DNA of 64,000 bases from assembly GCA_003141895.1 (NCBI GenBank), contig PLNT01000009.1, positions 6,536-70,535 on the forward strand, in the 5' to 3' direction. Numbering within the stretch: the first letter of the stretch is position 1; every line of letters begins with the position of its first letter. The position numbers and the translations under genes are program-made. Below are positions 45,293 to 54,522 of the stretch, one piece after another. The DNA comes from Bacteroidales bacterium (GTDB lineage: Bacteria; Bacteroidota; Bacteroidia; Bacteroidales; VadinHA17). The notes beneath the pieces were generated by a model. That model saw only the letters and a program-made list of their open reading frames with translations, ran no database searches and was not told the origin of the DNA.

Positions 45293-45623
45293 TTCTGATA
45301 ATCAATCTGGAGATTAATAACATAACAATATATGTTACCGTTGCTCCGAAGATAGCTGATACAAGATAATATCCTGATCGGTGAGCAACCGATGAATCTT
45401 TTCTATTGACTGAGTATCCGGGCACAGGGGCTTTCCATAAGTCCGAATATTTTGACAGACCTTTGGGTACATAACCTGCCAGTTCCTTTACAGTCTGAGC
45501 TGACCATTCGCCCCAGGCATCACCAGTGTTAAAAAACACAGGAAGCAGTACTCCTATGGGAGTGATCATACATAATAAAAGTAATATGATAAGAATTTTT
45601 TTCTGGAGTTTATTCATTCTCAT
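45282..45623 (-). CDS. cbiN: Nickel/cobalt transporter accessory subunit CbiN/NikN (PDGLE-type)
   Basis: 113 aa from the ATG at 45623 (a GTG at 45629 overlapping the cbiM stop is also possible). Two helices (about 8-28 and 88-110) flanking a periplasmic loop with GEWSAQTVKELAGYVPKGLSKY, as in PDGLE/NikN proteins, which couple metal binding in CbiM to transport. Confidence 0.86.
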   Translation of the reverse strand: MRMNKLQKKILIILLLLCMITPIGVLLPVFFNTGDAWGEWSAQTVKELAGYVPKGLSKYSDLWKAPVPGYSVNRKDSSVAHRSGYYLVSAIFGATVTYIVMLLISRLIIRNGV

Positions 45624-45625
45624 TT

Positions 45626-46309
45626 TCACCTCCCCTTCCTGAAAGCATAAATTAATCCGGGTTCGTTTCTCAAAAAATACCCCACAATTATTGCAGTTAT
45701 TAGTCCTTCTACTATACCAAAGAGTAACATATGTTCAATAGCCATGGCCGGAACAGCTATCTTCAGGTTGTAAGGGCAATACAATGCTTTTCCGTCGCTG
45801 GAAGATGCAATCAGAGGTTGTATACCAAATTCAATTCCTGTAAGGATTGCAGCCATTACCAGGCTCAGATATCCTGAAATAAATGCTGCAAAAAGCACTC
45901 TTGCTTTTCTTACAGTGTTATAGCTGAAAAGTCTGAAGAGATAATATGCTGTAAATGGCATAAATACAGCCATATTAAAACAATTTGCTCCGATAGCAGT
46001 TATTCCACCATCTCCAAAAATAAGTGCCTGAATAATCAGCGCTACTGATACTGCAACAATAGCAGCCCATGGACCAAACAGAATCGCAATAACAGCTGAA
46101 CCTACAGCATGACCGGTTGTACCACCGGGTATAGGTAAATTAAACATCATGAGGATAAAAGAGAATGCCGCTGCCATTCCAAGATATGGGATATCAAGTG
46201 CAGAGACTTCTTTTTTTACTTTTTTTACTGCTACTGTAACCGCTACCGCAAATACTCCATATAAAGGAATATATGTTTGAGGGCTTAAATAACCATCTGG
46301 AATATGCAT
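45626..46309 (-). CDS. cbiM: Nickel/cobalt transporter substrate-capture protein CbiM/NikM
   Basis: 227 aa, about seven transmembrane helices. Begins MHIPDGYLSP, the N-terminus that in CbiM/NikM coordinates the metal through Met1-His2 and a later His. Conserved GGTTGHAVG (residues about 62-70) is the other family signature. 15 nt after nikR and overlapping the alternative start of cbiN. Nickel specificity is favoured over cobalt because of the NikR neighbour. Confidence 0.94.
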   Translation of the reverse strand: MHIPDGYLSPQTYIPLYGVFAVAVTVAVKKVKKEVSALDIPYLGMAAAFSFILMMFNLPIPGGTTGHAVGSAVIAILFGPWAAIVAVSVALIIQALIFGDGGITAIGANCFNMAVFMPFTAYYLFRLFSYNTVRKARVLFAAFISGYLSLVMAAILTGIEFGIQPLIASSSDGKALYCPYNLKIAVPAMAIEHMLLFGIVEGLITAIIVGYFLRNEPGLIYAFRKGR

Positions 46310-46324
46310 AATTGGTGTTCTAAA

Positions 46325-46726
46325 TTATTCAGCCCGGCTCATTACCAGCTTACCATGGATGATTCCTTTAATGCCAATTAATTTATCTGATAATTGGGTT
46401 AACCTGTTGGCAGTGCCTTTTACTGCAATAATCTCAAGACAGTTATCATGACTTAAATGAAAATGCTGAGAAGAGAGTATCACATCGTAATACTCATGTT
46501 GAAGATCATTCGATTTGGATGTAACATCTCCCTTATGATGGTCGTAAAGCATTACAATTGCCCCTGCAACAATTTCATTGCATAGCCATTTTTTCTCAAC
46601 AAGATTTTTTTCGACTAAATGACGGATTGCCTGTGAACGATTTGGCATACTATTTTCTATAACAAAGTTATCTAAAGCTTTGAGAAGATCTTCATCTAAA
46701 CTAACTCCGAAACGGGCTAATGACAT
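46325..46726 (-). CDS. nikR: Nickel-responsive regulator NikR
   Basis: 133 aa. N-terminal ribbon-helix-helix (LARFGVSLDEDLLKALDNFV, then RSQAIRHLVE) and C-terminal ACT-like nickel domain. The four square-planar nickel ligands of Escherichia coli NikR (His76, His87, His89, Cys95) are present with an offset of one: His77 (DLQH), His88 and His90 (SQHFHLSHDNC), Cys96. First gene of the nikR-cbiMNQO operon. Its operator lies 2 nt upstream of the ATG, so it is autoregulated. Confidence 0.94.
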   Translation of the reverse strand: MSLARFGVSLDEDLLKALDNFVIENSMPNRSQAIRHLVEKNLVEKKWLCNEIVAGAIVMLYDHHKGDVTSKSNDLQHEYYDVILSSQHFHLSHDNCLEIIAVKGTANRLTQLSDKLIGIKGIIHGKLVMSRAE

Positions 46727-46727
46727 C

Positions 46728-46755
46728 GTGTTATGTTTTTTGTGATTCGTAACAC
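46728..46755. promoter_or_regulatory. NikR operator GTGTTAT-N14-GTAACAC
   Basis: Inverted repeat GTGTTAT (46728-46734) and GTAACAC (46749-46755) separated by 14 nt. This matches the GTGTTAC-N13/14-GTAACAC type described for non-enterobacterial NikR proteins (for example Geobacter), not the GTATGA-N16-TCATAC type. It overlaps the transcription start region of nikR, so nickel-loaded NikR would block the operon. Confidence 0.8.
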
Positions 46756-46789
46756 AAATATAATATTTATTCTAAATCACTGACAAAAA
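46755..46789 (-). promoter_or_regulatory. nikR-cbi operon promoter
   Basis: Minus strand: TTTTTG (46784-46789), 21 nt, TATATTTG (46755-46762), a full Bacteroidota -33/-7 promoter. The -7 box touches the NikR operator. Confidence 0.72.
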
Positions 46790-46899
46790 CAGGAATGACA
46801 GGCTATTTTTTTTTAAGTGACCCATTAATGGCCTGTTATCCTGAGTCTTCATAATTTTTTTGTAAATCAGGTATTATGACAACTATACTATTGGCTTTT

Positions 46900-46979
46900 T
46901 ACCCCCTTTCTTATTTCCCCCAAGGGGGAAATGGTGGTTTTGCTCCTTCCCCCGTGGGGGAAGGTTAGGAAGGGGGTAA
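46900..46979. repeat. Intergenic nested hairpin element (CCCCC/GGGGG)
   Basis: Outer arms TACCCCCTTTC / GGAAGGGGGTA enclose two small hairpins (TTTCCCCCAAGGGGGAAA and CCTTCCCCCGTGGGGGAAGG). A REP-like element in the 347-bp gap upstream of nikR; I see no gene in the rest of that gap. A related sequence lies at 50692-50804. Confidence 0.8.
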
Positions 46980-47074
46980 TAAATAAAAATGTCAATTACA
47001 TATCTTCATAATATGTTATATGAAAGACCGTCCCGAACGCTAGTGAGGGAACTCCTGTTGATGAAATACCTTTA

Positions 47075-47488
47075 CTATTTTAATTGATCGGGTGTATAAG
47101 TGACCTTAAATATAAAATCACCGTTTTTATCATTATAAGAATATATCCAGGTAAGTTTTTTATCTAATAATTTCCTCAGAGAACCTGAATTCTTTATCTT
47201 ATTGATTATTACCGGTTCCATATAACTTTTCAGACGCGGGATCGGCAGGGAATCCTTGATCATGTGCACAAGCGTATAATTGAACTGGAGATTATTATCT
47301 GCAAAAGCAAGAACTTTATCCAATCGTGTTTCAGGATCAACCATTGTGGGACATGTTTTATTCATCCCTTTTACAAATTTTCTCACTTCTTTGTCAGAAG
47401 AAGGATGATTGAAAAAGATTTTTTGTACCACAAGGAAAAGCAAAACACAGACCAAAAGAGTACCGAATATCTTCAGAAGTTTAATCAT
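47075..47488 (-). CDS. Membrane-anchored hypothetical protein
   Basis: 137 aa. One N-terminal helix (LLKIFGTLLVCVLLFLVVQKIFF), then an extracytoplasmic domain (VRKFVKGMNKTCPTMVDPETRLDKVLAF, NNLQFNYTLVHMIKDSL). The TCPxxxDxxTRLDxV pattern recurs in small Bacteroidota anchored proteins of unknown function. Single gene. Confidence 0.75.
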   Translation of the reverse strand: MIKLLKIFGTLLVCVLLFLVVQKIFFNHPSSDKEVRKFVKGMNKTCPTMVDPETRLDKVLAFADNNLQFNYTLVHMIKDSLPIPRLKSYMEPVIINKIKNSGSLRKLLDKKLTWIYSYNDKNGDFIFKVTYTPDQLK

Positions 47489-47664
47489 CAGGCAACAGGT
47501 TAGTTATCAAATCTACAAATTAATACGACATAAACTCTAAAAGGTCATATTAATCTGGAAATAACAACTTATTTGACACTAAGGTGCATCAGAATTTTAA
47601 GAAGGATTATTTAAGTAATCCTTCAAAGAAATAAAAACTGGCTAACGACATAAGGTTAAAAGCC

Positions 47665-47895
47665 TTATCTGCATTCAGGGCATTTAGTAAACTCGGAGGT
47701 GCTTTCTGAAGTAAATTCCTTACCGCATTTCTCACACTTACTTATAGTTTTATCTTTGGCCAGCAGCCTGCTTGCAATTGCGGTATTAAATTCCAGCGCC
47801 TGTTTATCTCTTGTCTGGGAATAGGTGTCCCTGCGGAGGTTCGCAGCTACCATGTCTTCCTCTTTCTGAATTGGAATATCTATTTCATTTTTCAT
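47665..47895 (-). CDS. Small zinc-ribbon protein
   Basis: 76 aa. The C-terminus carries CEKCGKEFTSE and KCPECR, i.e. two CxxC knuckles that would bind one zinc. The N-terminus is charged and helical. No partner gene visible. Upstream (47925-47965) lies a short imperfect tandem of TTGTCTTATTGTCTTG. Confidence 0.7.
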   Translation of the reverse strand: MKNEIDIPIQKEEDMVAANLRRDTYSQTRDKQALEFNTAIASRLLAKDKTISKCEKCGKEFTSESTSEFTKCPECR

Positions 47896-48068
47896 CCCGC
47901 AAAGATAGCAATAATTACCGGATGTCCTGTTGTCTTATTGTCTTGTTGTCTTATTGTCTTGAAGTTTTGAAGTCTATATGCCTAAAAGTATGGATGGTTA
48001 AATACTTTAATCCCTTATTAAAAAAAAGGATATAAAAACACTAATTTTAGATTTATAAAATTATAGCT

Positions 48069-49220
48069 ATGAATAAAATCAATCGTCGTCTTTTCATTAA
48101 GAATACAACAATAGCAGCTACTGCAATTACGCTGGCTGGGAAAACTGCTCTGGCATCCAGGTCTGCTTCACGAGGGAATCCATTACCGCGATGGAAAGGT
48201 TTTAACCTGCTTGATTATTTTTCACCATCTCCAGATGCTAAAAGCGACAGAACCACTGAAGAAGATCTGAAATGGATGTCCGGCTGGGGTTTTGATTTTG
48301 TGAGGTTACCAATGGCTTACCCACGGTATCTTTCATTTGACCGGACAAATGATATTACTGTAGATGAAGTATACAAGACCGATCCGAAGGTCCTGGATGA
48401 AATTGATAAACTGATATTTATGGCTCATAAATATGGATTACACGTGAGTCTTAATCTTCACCGTGGTCCGGGATATTGTATTAATGCCGGGTTCCATGAG
48501 CCGTTCAACCTGTGGAAAGACAAGACAGCCCAGGATGCTTTTAATTTTCATTGGGCTATGTGGGCAGAACGATATAAAAATATTCCATCAGAAAAACTAA
48601 GCTTCGACCTTCTCAATGAACCCGCGTATATTGAAGACATGAATGACCAGTTCGCTAAAAAGGGTCCGGTCCCGGGCGAAATCTACTTTAAGGTGGCAGA
48701 AGGGGCTTCCAGGGCAATAAGGGCCGTCAGTCCCAGTCGTCTGATCATAGCCGATGGCAATGGCGGTGGAAATAATGTAATTCCTGAATTGATTGACCTT
48801 AAATTAGGTCAGAGCTGTCGTGGTTACTGGCCCGGACTTGTTTCGCACTACCAGGCTCCATGGGTTTGGAAAGACCCGTCGAAGGCTCCTGTTCCCGTAT
48901 GGCCCGGTATAATAGACGGGAAAGAATACGGGAGACAGCAACTGGAGGATTTTTATAAACCATGGATCGAGTTAAAGGACAAAGGTGTGGGGGTACATTG
49001 CGGAGAATGTGGATGCTGGAAGAAGACGCCTCATCAGGTTTTTCTGGCGTGGTTTGGAGATGTGGTGGATATTCTCACCCAGAAGGGAATAGGCTATGCT
49101 CTCTGGAACTTCAGAGGTGATTTTGGAATTCTCGATTCAGGAAGAAGCGATGCAGAATATACCGACTGGTATGGACATAAGCTGGATAGCAAGTTGCTGG
49201 AGCTGCTGAAAAAGCACTAA
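48069..49220 (+). CDS. Glycoside hydrolase family 5 (cellulase-like)
   Basis: 383 aa. Twin-arginine-like N-terminus (NRRLFIKNT, then a hydrophobic stretch). TIM-barrel GH5 pattern: WGFDFVRLPMAYPRY, GLHVSLNLHRGPGY, FDLLNEPAY with the acid/base Glu184, and VHCGECGCW with the likely nucleophile Glu313. Secreted or periplasmic beta-glycanase; substrate (beta-glucan, mannan or other) cannot be fixed. Monocistronic, convergent with the oxidoreductase that follows. Confidence 0.9.
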   Translation: MNKINRRLFIKNTTIAATAITLAGKTALASRSASRGNPLPRWKGFNLLDYFSPSPDAKSDRTTEEDLKWMSGWGFDFVRLPMAYPRYLSFDRTNDITVDEVYKTDPKVLDEIDKLIFMAHKYGLHVSLNLHRGPGYCINAGFHEPFNLWKDKTAQDAFNFHWAMWAERYKNIPSEKLSFDLLNEPAYIEDMNDQFAKKGPVPGEIYFKVAEGASRAIRAVSPSRLIIADGNGGGNNVIPELIDLKLGQSCRGYWPGLVSHYQAPWVWKDPSKAPVPVWPGIIDGKEYGRQQLEDFYKPWIELKDKGVGVHCGECGCWKKTPHQVFLAWFGDVVDILTQKGIGYALWNFRGDFGILDSGRSDAEYTDWYGHKLDSKLLELLKKH

Positions 49221-49253
49221 AACCCTTAACGGTAAAGTTCGCAAAGTGACCAT

Positions 49254-49282
49254 GTAGGGAACTGGTCGCGACCGTTCCCTAC
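49254..49282. terminator. Palindrome GTAGGGAAC...GTTCCCTAC
   Basis: A 29-bp near-perfect palindrome with a TGGTCGCGACC centre between two convergent genes. A sister copy is at 57252-57279. Could be a bidirectional terminator or a small REP-type element; no long T-run follows, so REP-like is as likely. Confidence 0.65.
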
Positions 49283-49310
49283 TATTGAAAAAACATTAAA
49301 AACATACATC

Positions 49311-50651
49311 TTATACGGTTGGCTCCCACCCTTTCTCATACTCTCTGCCCCAGAGCTTCATAGCTTCATTATCACCAATAATATGCCCGTTTGAAGGATC
49401 AATATTAAGGGTATGACCCACCCGTTGAGAGATATTGCCGAGCTGCATCCAAAGCGTGCTCTTGAATCCGTTAAGAGCATCTGCAAAAGGCTTCCTGTTA
49501 TTCCTTACATTTTCAAGGAAATTTACAACATGTACCGCATCAAGCTCTTCACCCGGACTGGTAGTATTCAATCCCTGGGTAATGATAATATCGGATTTTA
49601 CTTCTTTAACAAGTTTATTTTTAATGTCATAAATAATATAACTGTTATCACCAGTATGTAATGATCCGTTCTCGCCATGAAATATTACGCCTCTTGACCG
49701 GTTATCATTATTGCTTCCGTTGCAGCTTCTGCCTTCCCAAACAATTGTTGCTCCGGGTGCCTCATAGGTAATAACCTGAGTATCGGGTGTTTCCCAATCA
49801 TCTTTGAAATGGTATCGTCCGCCAACCGAATTAACTTTCAGAGGATAATCCAGACCCAGTCCCCATCTTGCAACATCAATTTCGTGGGTTCCGTTGTTTA
49901 ATGCCTCTCCGGTACCCCAGTTCCAGAACCAGTGCCAGTTATAATGTATAAGATTATCCTTATATGGCCGGCGAACGGCTGGGCCCTGCCATAGCTCATA
50001 ATCGAGGTTGGATGGAACCGGGACAACTTTTCCTATCCCAATCGGTCCCCTGGTGTTGGCATACCACGTTTTAGCCATATAGACATTGCCTATAACACCA
50101 TCCTTCAGTTCTTTCAATCCCTGAGTAAGTGTTGGCCATGAACGTCGCTGGGTTCCAATCTGAACAACCATCTTGTATTTTTCAGCTGCTTTTACAAGCA
50201 ACTCACCTTCAAGCGGATTATGACTCAAAGGTTTTTCGACGTATACATGCTTGCCGGCTTTCACGCATAATATTGATGCCGGAGCATGCCAATGATCGGG
50301 AGTTGCAATATAAACCGCGTCCAGATTTTTGTCGTCAAGAATCTTGCGGAAATCCCTGACACCTTTTGGCTCTTTTCCTGTAACTTCTTTTACGGCTTTA
50401 ATGCCTTTCTGCATAGCATTATCTTCGACGTCGCACACATATATGATTTCAATATTTTTTTGTCTGGCAAATGTTCCGGCCATCGAAGCGCCGCGACTGT
50501 TGCAGCCGATTATTGCAATCCTCAGGACTTCATTAGCACCGGAAATACTGTTATAATCCCTAGCCCCTGATGCTAAAATTTTACTGCCGACTGTCAATCC
50601 AACAGTTCCTGCCATAGCTTTTTTAAGGAAATTTCTTCTTGAATCTGCCAT
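49311..50651 (-). CDS. Gfo/Idh/MocA-family oxidoreductase (exported, Tat-type)
   Basis: 446 aa. Tat-like signal DSRRNFLKKAMAGTVGLTVG. Rossmann domain: RIAIIGCNSRGASMAG, VYIATPDHWHAPASI, then the family catalytic motif GKHVYVEKPLSHN (Lys of EKP). C-terminal alpha/beta domain with WHWFWNWGTGEALNNGTHEIDVARWGL. The family oxidises or epimerises sugars with bound NAD(P). In Bacteroidota such Tat versions occur next to sugar isomerases, as here (next gene upstream). Confidence 0.92.
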   Translation of the reverse strand: MADSRRNFLKKAMAGTVGLTVGSKILASGARDYNSISGANEVLRIAIIGCNSRGASMAGTFARQKNIEIIYVCDVEDNAMQKGIKAVKEVTGKEPKGVRDFRKILDDKNLDAVYIATPDHWHAPASILCVKAGKHVYVEKPLSHNPLEGELLVKAAEKYKMVVQIGTQRRSWPTLTQGLKELKDGVIGNVYMAKTWYANTRGPIGIGKVVPVPSNLDYELWQGPAVRRPYKDNLIHYNWHWFWNWGTGEALNNGTHEIDVARWGLGLDYPLKVNSVGGRYHFKDDWETPDTQVITYEAPGATIVWEGRSCNGSNNDNRSRGVIFHGENGSLHTGDNSYIIYDIKNKLVKEVKSDIIITQGLNTTSPGEELDAVHVVNFLENVRNNRKPFADALNGFKSTLWMQLGNISQRVGHTLNIDPSNGHIIGDNEAMKLWGREYEKGWEPTV

Positions 50652-50691
50652 GATCTTAATGGTTTATCGTTTCTCGTTTGTCGTTTTCATT

Positions 50692-50804
50692 GGCCCCCCA
50701 CCCCCCCTAAGGGGGGCTAATTCTCTGTTTTTTAATAAATTTCACTCTGGACTCAGAATTTTTCCCCCTTTAGGGGGATGGCCGCATAGCGGCCAGGGGG
50801 TCCC
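50692..50804. repeat. Intergenic hairpin element with CCCCC/GGGGG and GGCCGC/GCGGCC stems
   Basis: CCCCCCTAAGGGGGG, then CCCCCTTTAGGGGG, then GGCCGCATAGCGGCC, outer pair CCCCCC / GGGGG. Related to the element at 46900-46979. Sits between two same-strand genes. Confidence 0.8.
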
Positions 50805-50806
50805 AT

Positions 50807-51646
50807 CTATTTACAGGCTATTACGCCTTTAAAATATCCGATAGATTCAGCGATGCCGGGCAGAGAGTCTTTCATATCTTTTTCAAACTCCAGGCTGCAT
50901 GAACCTGAATACTTAATCTTCCGGAGAGTTTCCACAAATTCAGGAATTTTTATTATTCCACGTCCCATTTCTACTGTTACTCCATCCTTGCTGGCTTTAT
51001 CAACATCCTTCATGTGAATGTCATAAATTCTTGAACTGTATTTTAAAATATCTACTGAAGGATCCTGTCCGTCGCGTGTAGTATGCCCGATGTCAATACA
51101 GATCCCCATCCGTTTATCAAGATCCTTAATGTGATTCCATATATCTGTTGCATTGGGATAAAGTGGATTATCGGGCCCATGGTTATGAATAGCCAGTTTG
51201 AGGTCGTAGGTTTTTACCTTCTTTTCAACATAAGGAAGAAGGGCATAATCGGGTGCTCCGACAATCATTTTGACACCGGCCATTTTTGCATATTCAAAAG
51301 CCTGATCCACAGAATCCTGTGTTTTCATATAAATAACACCGACAGTATATACATTTATGCCACCATTTTTAAACTTTTCAATAACTCCGCTAATCTGTTC
51401 CTTCGAACTGTTCATGGGCATATGGAAATCTTTCAGCGAGAGATTGGAAACACCTGCCCTCTTCATCATCGCGATTGTTTCCTCAATTGTGAACTCCCTG
51501 AATGTGTATCCTGCCATTCCGATAGTGAAGGTATTTACTTTTTTATCGACTGATACAGGCATTACAGGCATAGCATATAGTGATGATGCACCCGCAGCCA
51601 GAGCTCCCGCTCCTGCCAACTTTAGAAACTGACGCCGTGAATTCAT
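50807..51646 (-). CDS. Sugar phosphate isomerase/epimerase (xylose-isomerase-like TIM barrel)
   Basis: 279 aa from the ATG at 51646 (MNSRRQFLKLAGAGALAAGA is a Tat-type signal; the longer frame adds a non-signal sequence). Barrel motifs: GYTFREFTIEETIAMMKRAG, LAIHNHGPDN, GICIDIGHTTRDGQDP, IYDIHMKDVD and CSLEFEKD, which supply the His, Asp and Glu metal ligands of the AP-endonuclease-2/xylose-isomerase-like family. Seven nt after the sulfatase-type gene and upstream of the Gfo/Idh/MocA enzyme; the latter two probably act on the same sugar. Confidence 0.9.
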   Translation of the reverse strand: MNSRRQFLKLAGAGALAAGASSLYAMPVMPVSVDKKVNTFTIGMAGYTFREFTIEETIAMMKRAGVSNLSLKDFHMPMNSSKEQISGVIEKFKNGGINVYTVGVIYMKTQDSVDQAFEYAKMAGVKMIVGAPDYALLPYVEKKVKTYDLKLAIHNHGPDNPLYPNATDIWNHIKDLDKRMGICIDIGHTTRDGQDPSVDILKYSSRIYDIHMKDVDKASKDGVTVEMGRGIIKIPEFVETLRKIKYSGSCSLEFEKDMKDSLPGIAESIGYFKGVIACK

Positions 51647-51653
51647 AATGTAA

Positions 51654-53591
51654 TTATTTAGTATTTCTGATAACCATGTTATTATCAATGAGCCTGCTGT
51701 TGTAAGTTTGAATTATTGCCCTCAGCTTATCTTCCATTTGCGACTGAAGTTCAGGTTCTTTTCCTATGAGACTGTGATCAAGAAACAGATCTGTCTTGTA
51801 ATTATAAAATCCAACAGACTTACGATCAATCATTTCGAGTATATGATCCTTCATGTATAAATTGTAGGTGTCACCGTTCGTATTGAAAGCAAAAGATTCA
51901 TAAGAATCATCTAAAAGGTTGTTACCAAATGCAATATATGGTTCATCAAAATTAAGATAACTCAGAACAGTAGGCATTATATCTATTTGCTGGGCGATCC
52001 GCGGTTTAATACCTTTCATGTCGCTCCCGGGTTTAAAGAATATTATTGGCACACTGTAAGCGCCAAAATTATTCTGAAATTCTTTATGCACCGATTCATT
52101 TGTGTGATCAGCAGTTATAACAAAAAGAGTATTTTTATACCATGGGCTCTTAGAAGCCATGTTAAAAAATAAACGCAATGAATAATCAGTGTAAGCTATA
52201 ACTTCAAGGATTGGGGCAGGACCTTTTTTAAATTTTCCTGCATATTTTTCCGGAACTTTAAACGGATGGTGGGATGAAACTGTAAATAAAGAAGCTAAAA
52301 AAGGTTGTTTAAAAGTATTAAGTTTCGATGCGAAGAATTTTAAAAATGGTTCATCCCATACTCCCCATATTCCATCAAAATCAGACTTATCAGGATACTG
52401 ATTAAGACCAAAATAATCATCAAACCCGGCCATTTTTGTAAATGAATCAAACCCCATTGACCCGTTAGGTGCACCGTGAAAAAAGGCTGAATAATAACCT
52501 TTATTCTTAAGCAGTTCTGCCAGTCCATTGATTTGGTTATTTGCATAATGAGAAATAACGTACGGTGTTTCCAGTGATGGCACGGAAGAGAGGACAGAAG
52601 GTATGGCATCAATTGATTTCTTACCATTTGCTATTGACACATCAAAAGTCAGACTCACTCTGATAAGTGAATCCATAAATGGAGTGTAGCCCTCATATTT
52701 TCCTCCTTCGAGACCCGGATTAAGAGATCCGATATATTCCCTTGCAAAACTCTCAATAATGATTATTACAACATTAGAATAAGTGAAAGGTTTGCTCTTA
52801 TCCGGAACATAATGAGGGTTATATAACTGAGTAAGTTTTTCATCATCAAAGAACTTGTATTTTACTAATGGTTTTTTGCCAAGTGTCCTGAAAATACTAA
52901 AAGGAGTATTAAGAACAATTGCAACATCGCGTGGCGAATCAACATAACGGGCAGCGTTGCTTATAGTAATCGGACGTGTTGAGTGTTTATATCCGCCACG
53001 CGCTGCACCTATAACCAGCGCAATAACCAGTGGAATCATAAGAATGTTAACTGAATAATATCCTATTTTATTTATACTGCCGTGTTTTTCAACCTTAACT
53101 TTATTGTATAAATAAACCATGAGAAACCAGACAAAGAACGTAAAAAGAGTTGCAGGCCAGTAATCCCACAGAAATCTGAAAAATACTTTCGTATTGTTTG
53201 AATCATGTTCGAATGTTTTAAAAACATCAGCTGTTGCCCTTTTATCAACAAACCTGTAATAAACGAAATCCATGCCATTCATGGCAATTGCGATGCCATT
53301 TGTGACATAGAATATATATTTCAGAATTTTCTGATATAAATCATTATAACGGACTTCCAATGGTATTATATGTAACAGGATGAAAATCATATTGATATAA
53401 ACTATGGCAGAAATATCGAATGTCAGGCCACCCTTCATTATTGTCAGGAATTCCCCGACAGGTAACCCGGGGAACATCTTGTAATTAAACACATAAAATC
53501 CAATCCGGCATACTGAGAAAAGGATCAGAATAAGCAGAATCCTGTAAAGGAGAACTACAAATATGTTACGGGAGAATATCCATTTTTTCAT
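51654..53591 (-). CDS. LTA-synthase-like sulfatase-superfamily phosphoglycerol/ethanolamine transferase
   Basis: 645 aa from the ATG at 53591. Five N-terminal transmembrane helices (about 10-200), then an extracytoplasmic alkaline-phosphatase/sulfatase domain: VVIIIIESFAREYIGSL (first metal-site acidic residue), FDVSIANGKKSIDAIPSVL (Ser/Thr nucleophile region), ASLFTVSSHHPF, FVITADHTNES (metal-binding Asp-His). Members transfer polar head groups onto envelope polymers or lipids; in Gram-negative Bacteroidota the acceptor is unknown. Confidence 0.9.
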   Translation of the reverse strand: MKKWIFSRNIFVVLLYRILLILILFSVCRIGFYVFNYKMFPGLPVGEFLTIMKGGLTFDISAIVYINMIFILLHIIPLEVRYNDLYQKILKYIFYVTNGIAIAMNGMDFVYYRFVDKRATADVFKTFEHDSNNTKVFFRFLWDYWPATLFTFFVWFLMVYLYNKVKVEKHGSINKIGYYSVNILMIPLVIALVIGAARGGYKHSTRPITISNAARYVDSPRDVAIVLNTPFSIFRTLGKKPLVKYKFFDDEKLTQLYNPHYVPDKSKPFTYSNVVIIIIESFAREYIGSLNPGLEGGKYEGYTPFMDSLIRVSLTFDVSIANGKKSIDAIPSVLSSVPSLETPYVISHYANNQINGLAELLKNKGYYSAFFHGAPNGSMGFDSFTKMAGFDDYFGLNQYPDKSDFDGIWGVWDEPFLKFFASKLNTFKQPFLASLFTVSSHHPFKVPEKYAGKFKKGPAPILEVIAYTDYSLRLFFNMASKSPWYKNTLFVITADHTNESVHKEFQNNFGAYSVPIIFFKPGSDMKGIKPRIAQQIDIMPTVLSYLNFDEPYIAFGNNLLDDSYESFAFNTNGDTYNLYMKDHILEMIDRKSVGFYNYKTDLFLDHSLIGKEPELQSQMEDKLRAIIQTYNSRLIDNNMVIRNTK

Positions 53592-53663
53592 ATCGTACAC
53601 GTCGATGTAATTTACGTTTGATCTTAGAAGATCATCTATTTATGAAGTCTTTTATCTATATAC

Positions 53664-54350
53664 CTACCTTGATGTCGCCAGCTTGATGTGATTTATCCAG
53701 TTCAAATCAGCAGATCCTCCATGTGATCCGGCTGAAGAATTCGAGGAAGATTGCATCTGGGGAATAAAACCATATTCAAAACCGAGAGCAAACGGCATTG
53801 CACCATTACCCTGCCTCGAATTTCTGATCGGAAGTTTTGCTGCTGGCATTACTATTCTACAGTATAAAATTCCATTTTCATACTTAACAGAACCGTTGAA
53901 ATTATCAGGATTCTGAGCAGGGAAACGTCTTTGCTGCTCGGAAATAAAACCTATCAGTTCTATGGTGTTTGCCATAGAAAGCACTGATATTGTATCGGAA
54001 CCGGCATTATTTTCAGAGTTATTCCTCCTTTTATTACTATTCTGATTTTGAGATCCTATGGGATATCTGACTCCCATTTTTGCCTGGTCCTTATCATCCA
54101 TATTTATCCAGACCGTCAGACCTTCTTTAAGAATCCTTTCCTGAATATCCCTTTCGGAAGTTTTTAATCTGATATAAATATTATCATTGTCATTGGAAAT
54201 AAAATAATAAAGCCTGACCTTTTTGATCAACTGATAATCAGAATCTTCAATTTTGTCACTTACATGCCATCGACTCAGCATGAGATTTCCTTTCTGGGCA
54301 TTAAGACCAAAAAATATAAAGAATGTCAAAATCGCTATGGTTGACCTCAT
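53664..54350 (-). CDS. Exported hypothetical protein
   Basis: 228 aa from the ATG at 54350, chosen since MRSTIAILTFFIFFGLNAQ is a signal peptide (the upstream start is GTG). Mature part: LSRWHVSDKIEDSDYQLIKKVRLYYFISNDNDNIYIRLK, a strand-rich domain like carbohydrate-binding/DUF1083-type modules, then a low-complexity Asn/Ser-rich section (about 110-125). Not recognised with confidence. Confidence 0.78.
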   Translation of the reverse strand: MRSTIAILTFFIFFGLNAQKGNLMLSRWHVSDKIEDSDYQLIKKVRLYYFISNDNDNIYIRLKTSERDIQERILKEGLTVWINMDDKDQAKMGVRYPIGSQNQNSNKRRNNSENNAGSDTISVLSMANTIELIGFISEQQRRFPAQNPDNFNGSVKYENGILYCRIVMPAAKLPIRNSRQGNGAMPFALGFEYGFIPQMQSSSNSSAGSHGGSADLNWINHIKLATSR

Positions 54351-54460
54351 ATTAACATCTTTAGATCCCACATTTTATCTTTCAATATTAATCAAATATT
54401 CCTGAATATTTATTTAAAACTATATCTTACCAGCATTCTCAATTAATCCGAATATAACTT

Positions 54461-54503
54461 AATAAAAAAACCAGGTTTGATAGACTAGTATCAAAACCTG
54501 GTT
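54461..54503 (-). terminator. Intrinsic terminator after the Yip1 gene
   Basis: Minus strand: AACCAGGTTTTGATA, loop, TATCAAACCTGGTT followed by TTTTT. A strong 14-bp stem 20 nt after the stop of the Yip1 gene. Confidence 0.85.
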
Positions 54504-54522
54504 CTGAGTGATTGAAATATTA

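Noticed and set aside
48069-49220. Antisense or shadow frames over the chromosomal genes (for example 50286-50570, 51083-51553, 56436-57017)
   Set aside because: They are opposite to well-supported genes (oxidoreductase, isomerase, arginine decarboxylase) and show no domain.
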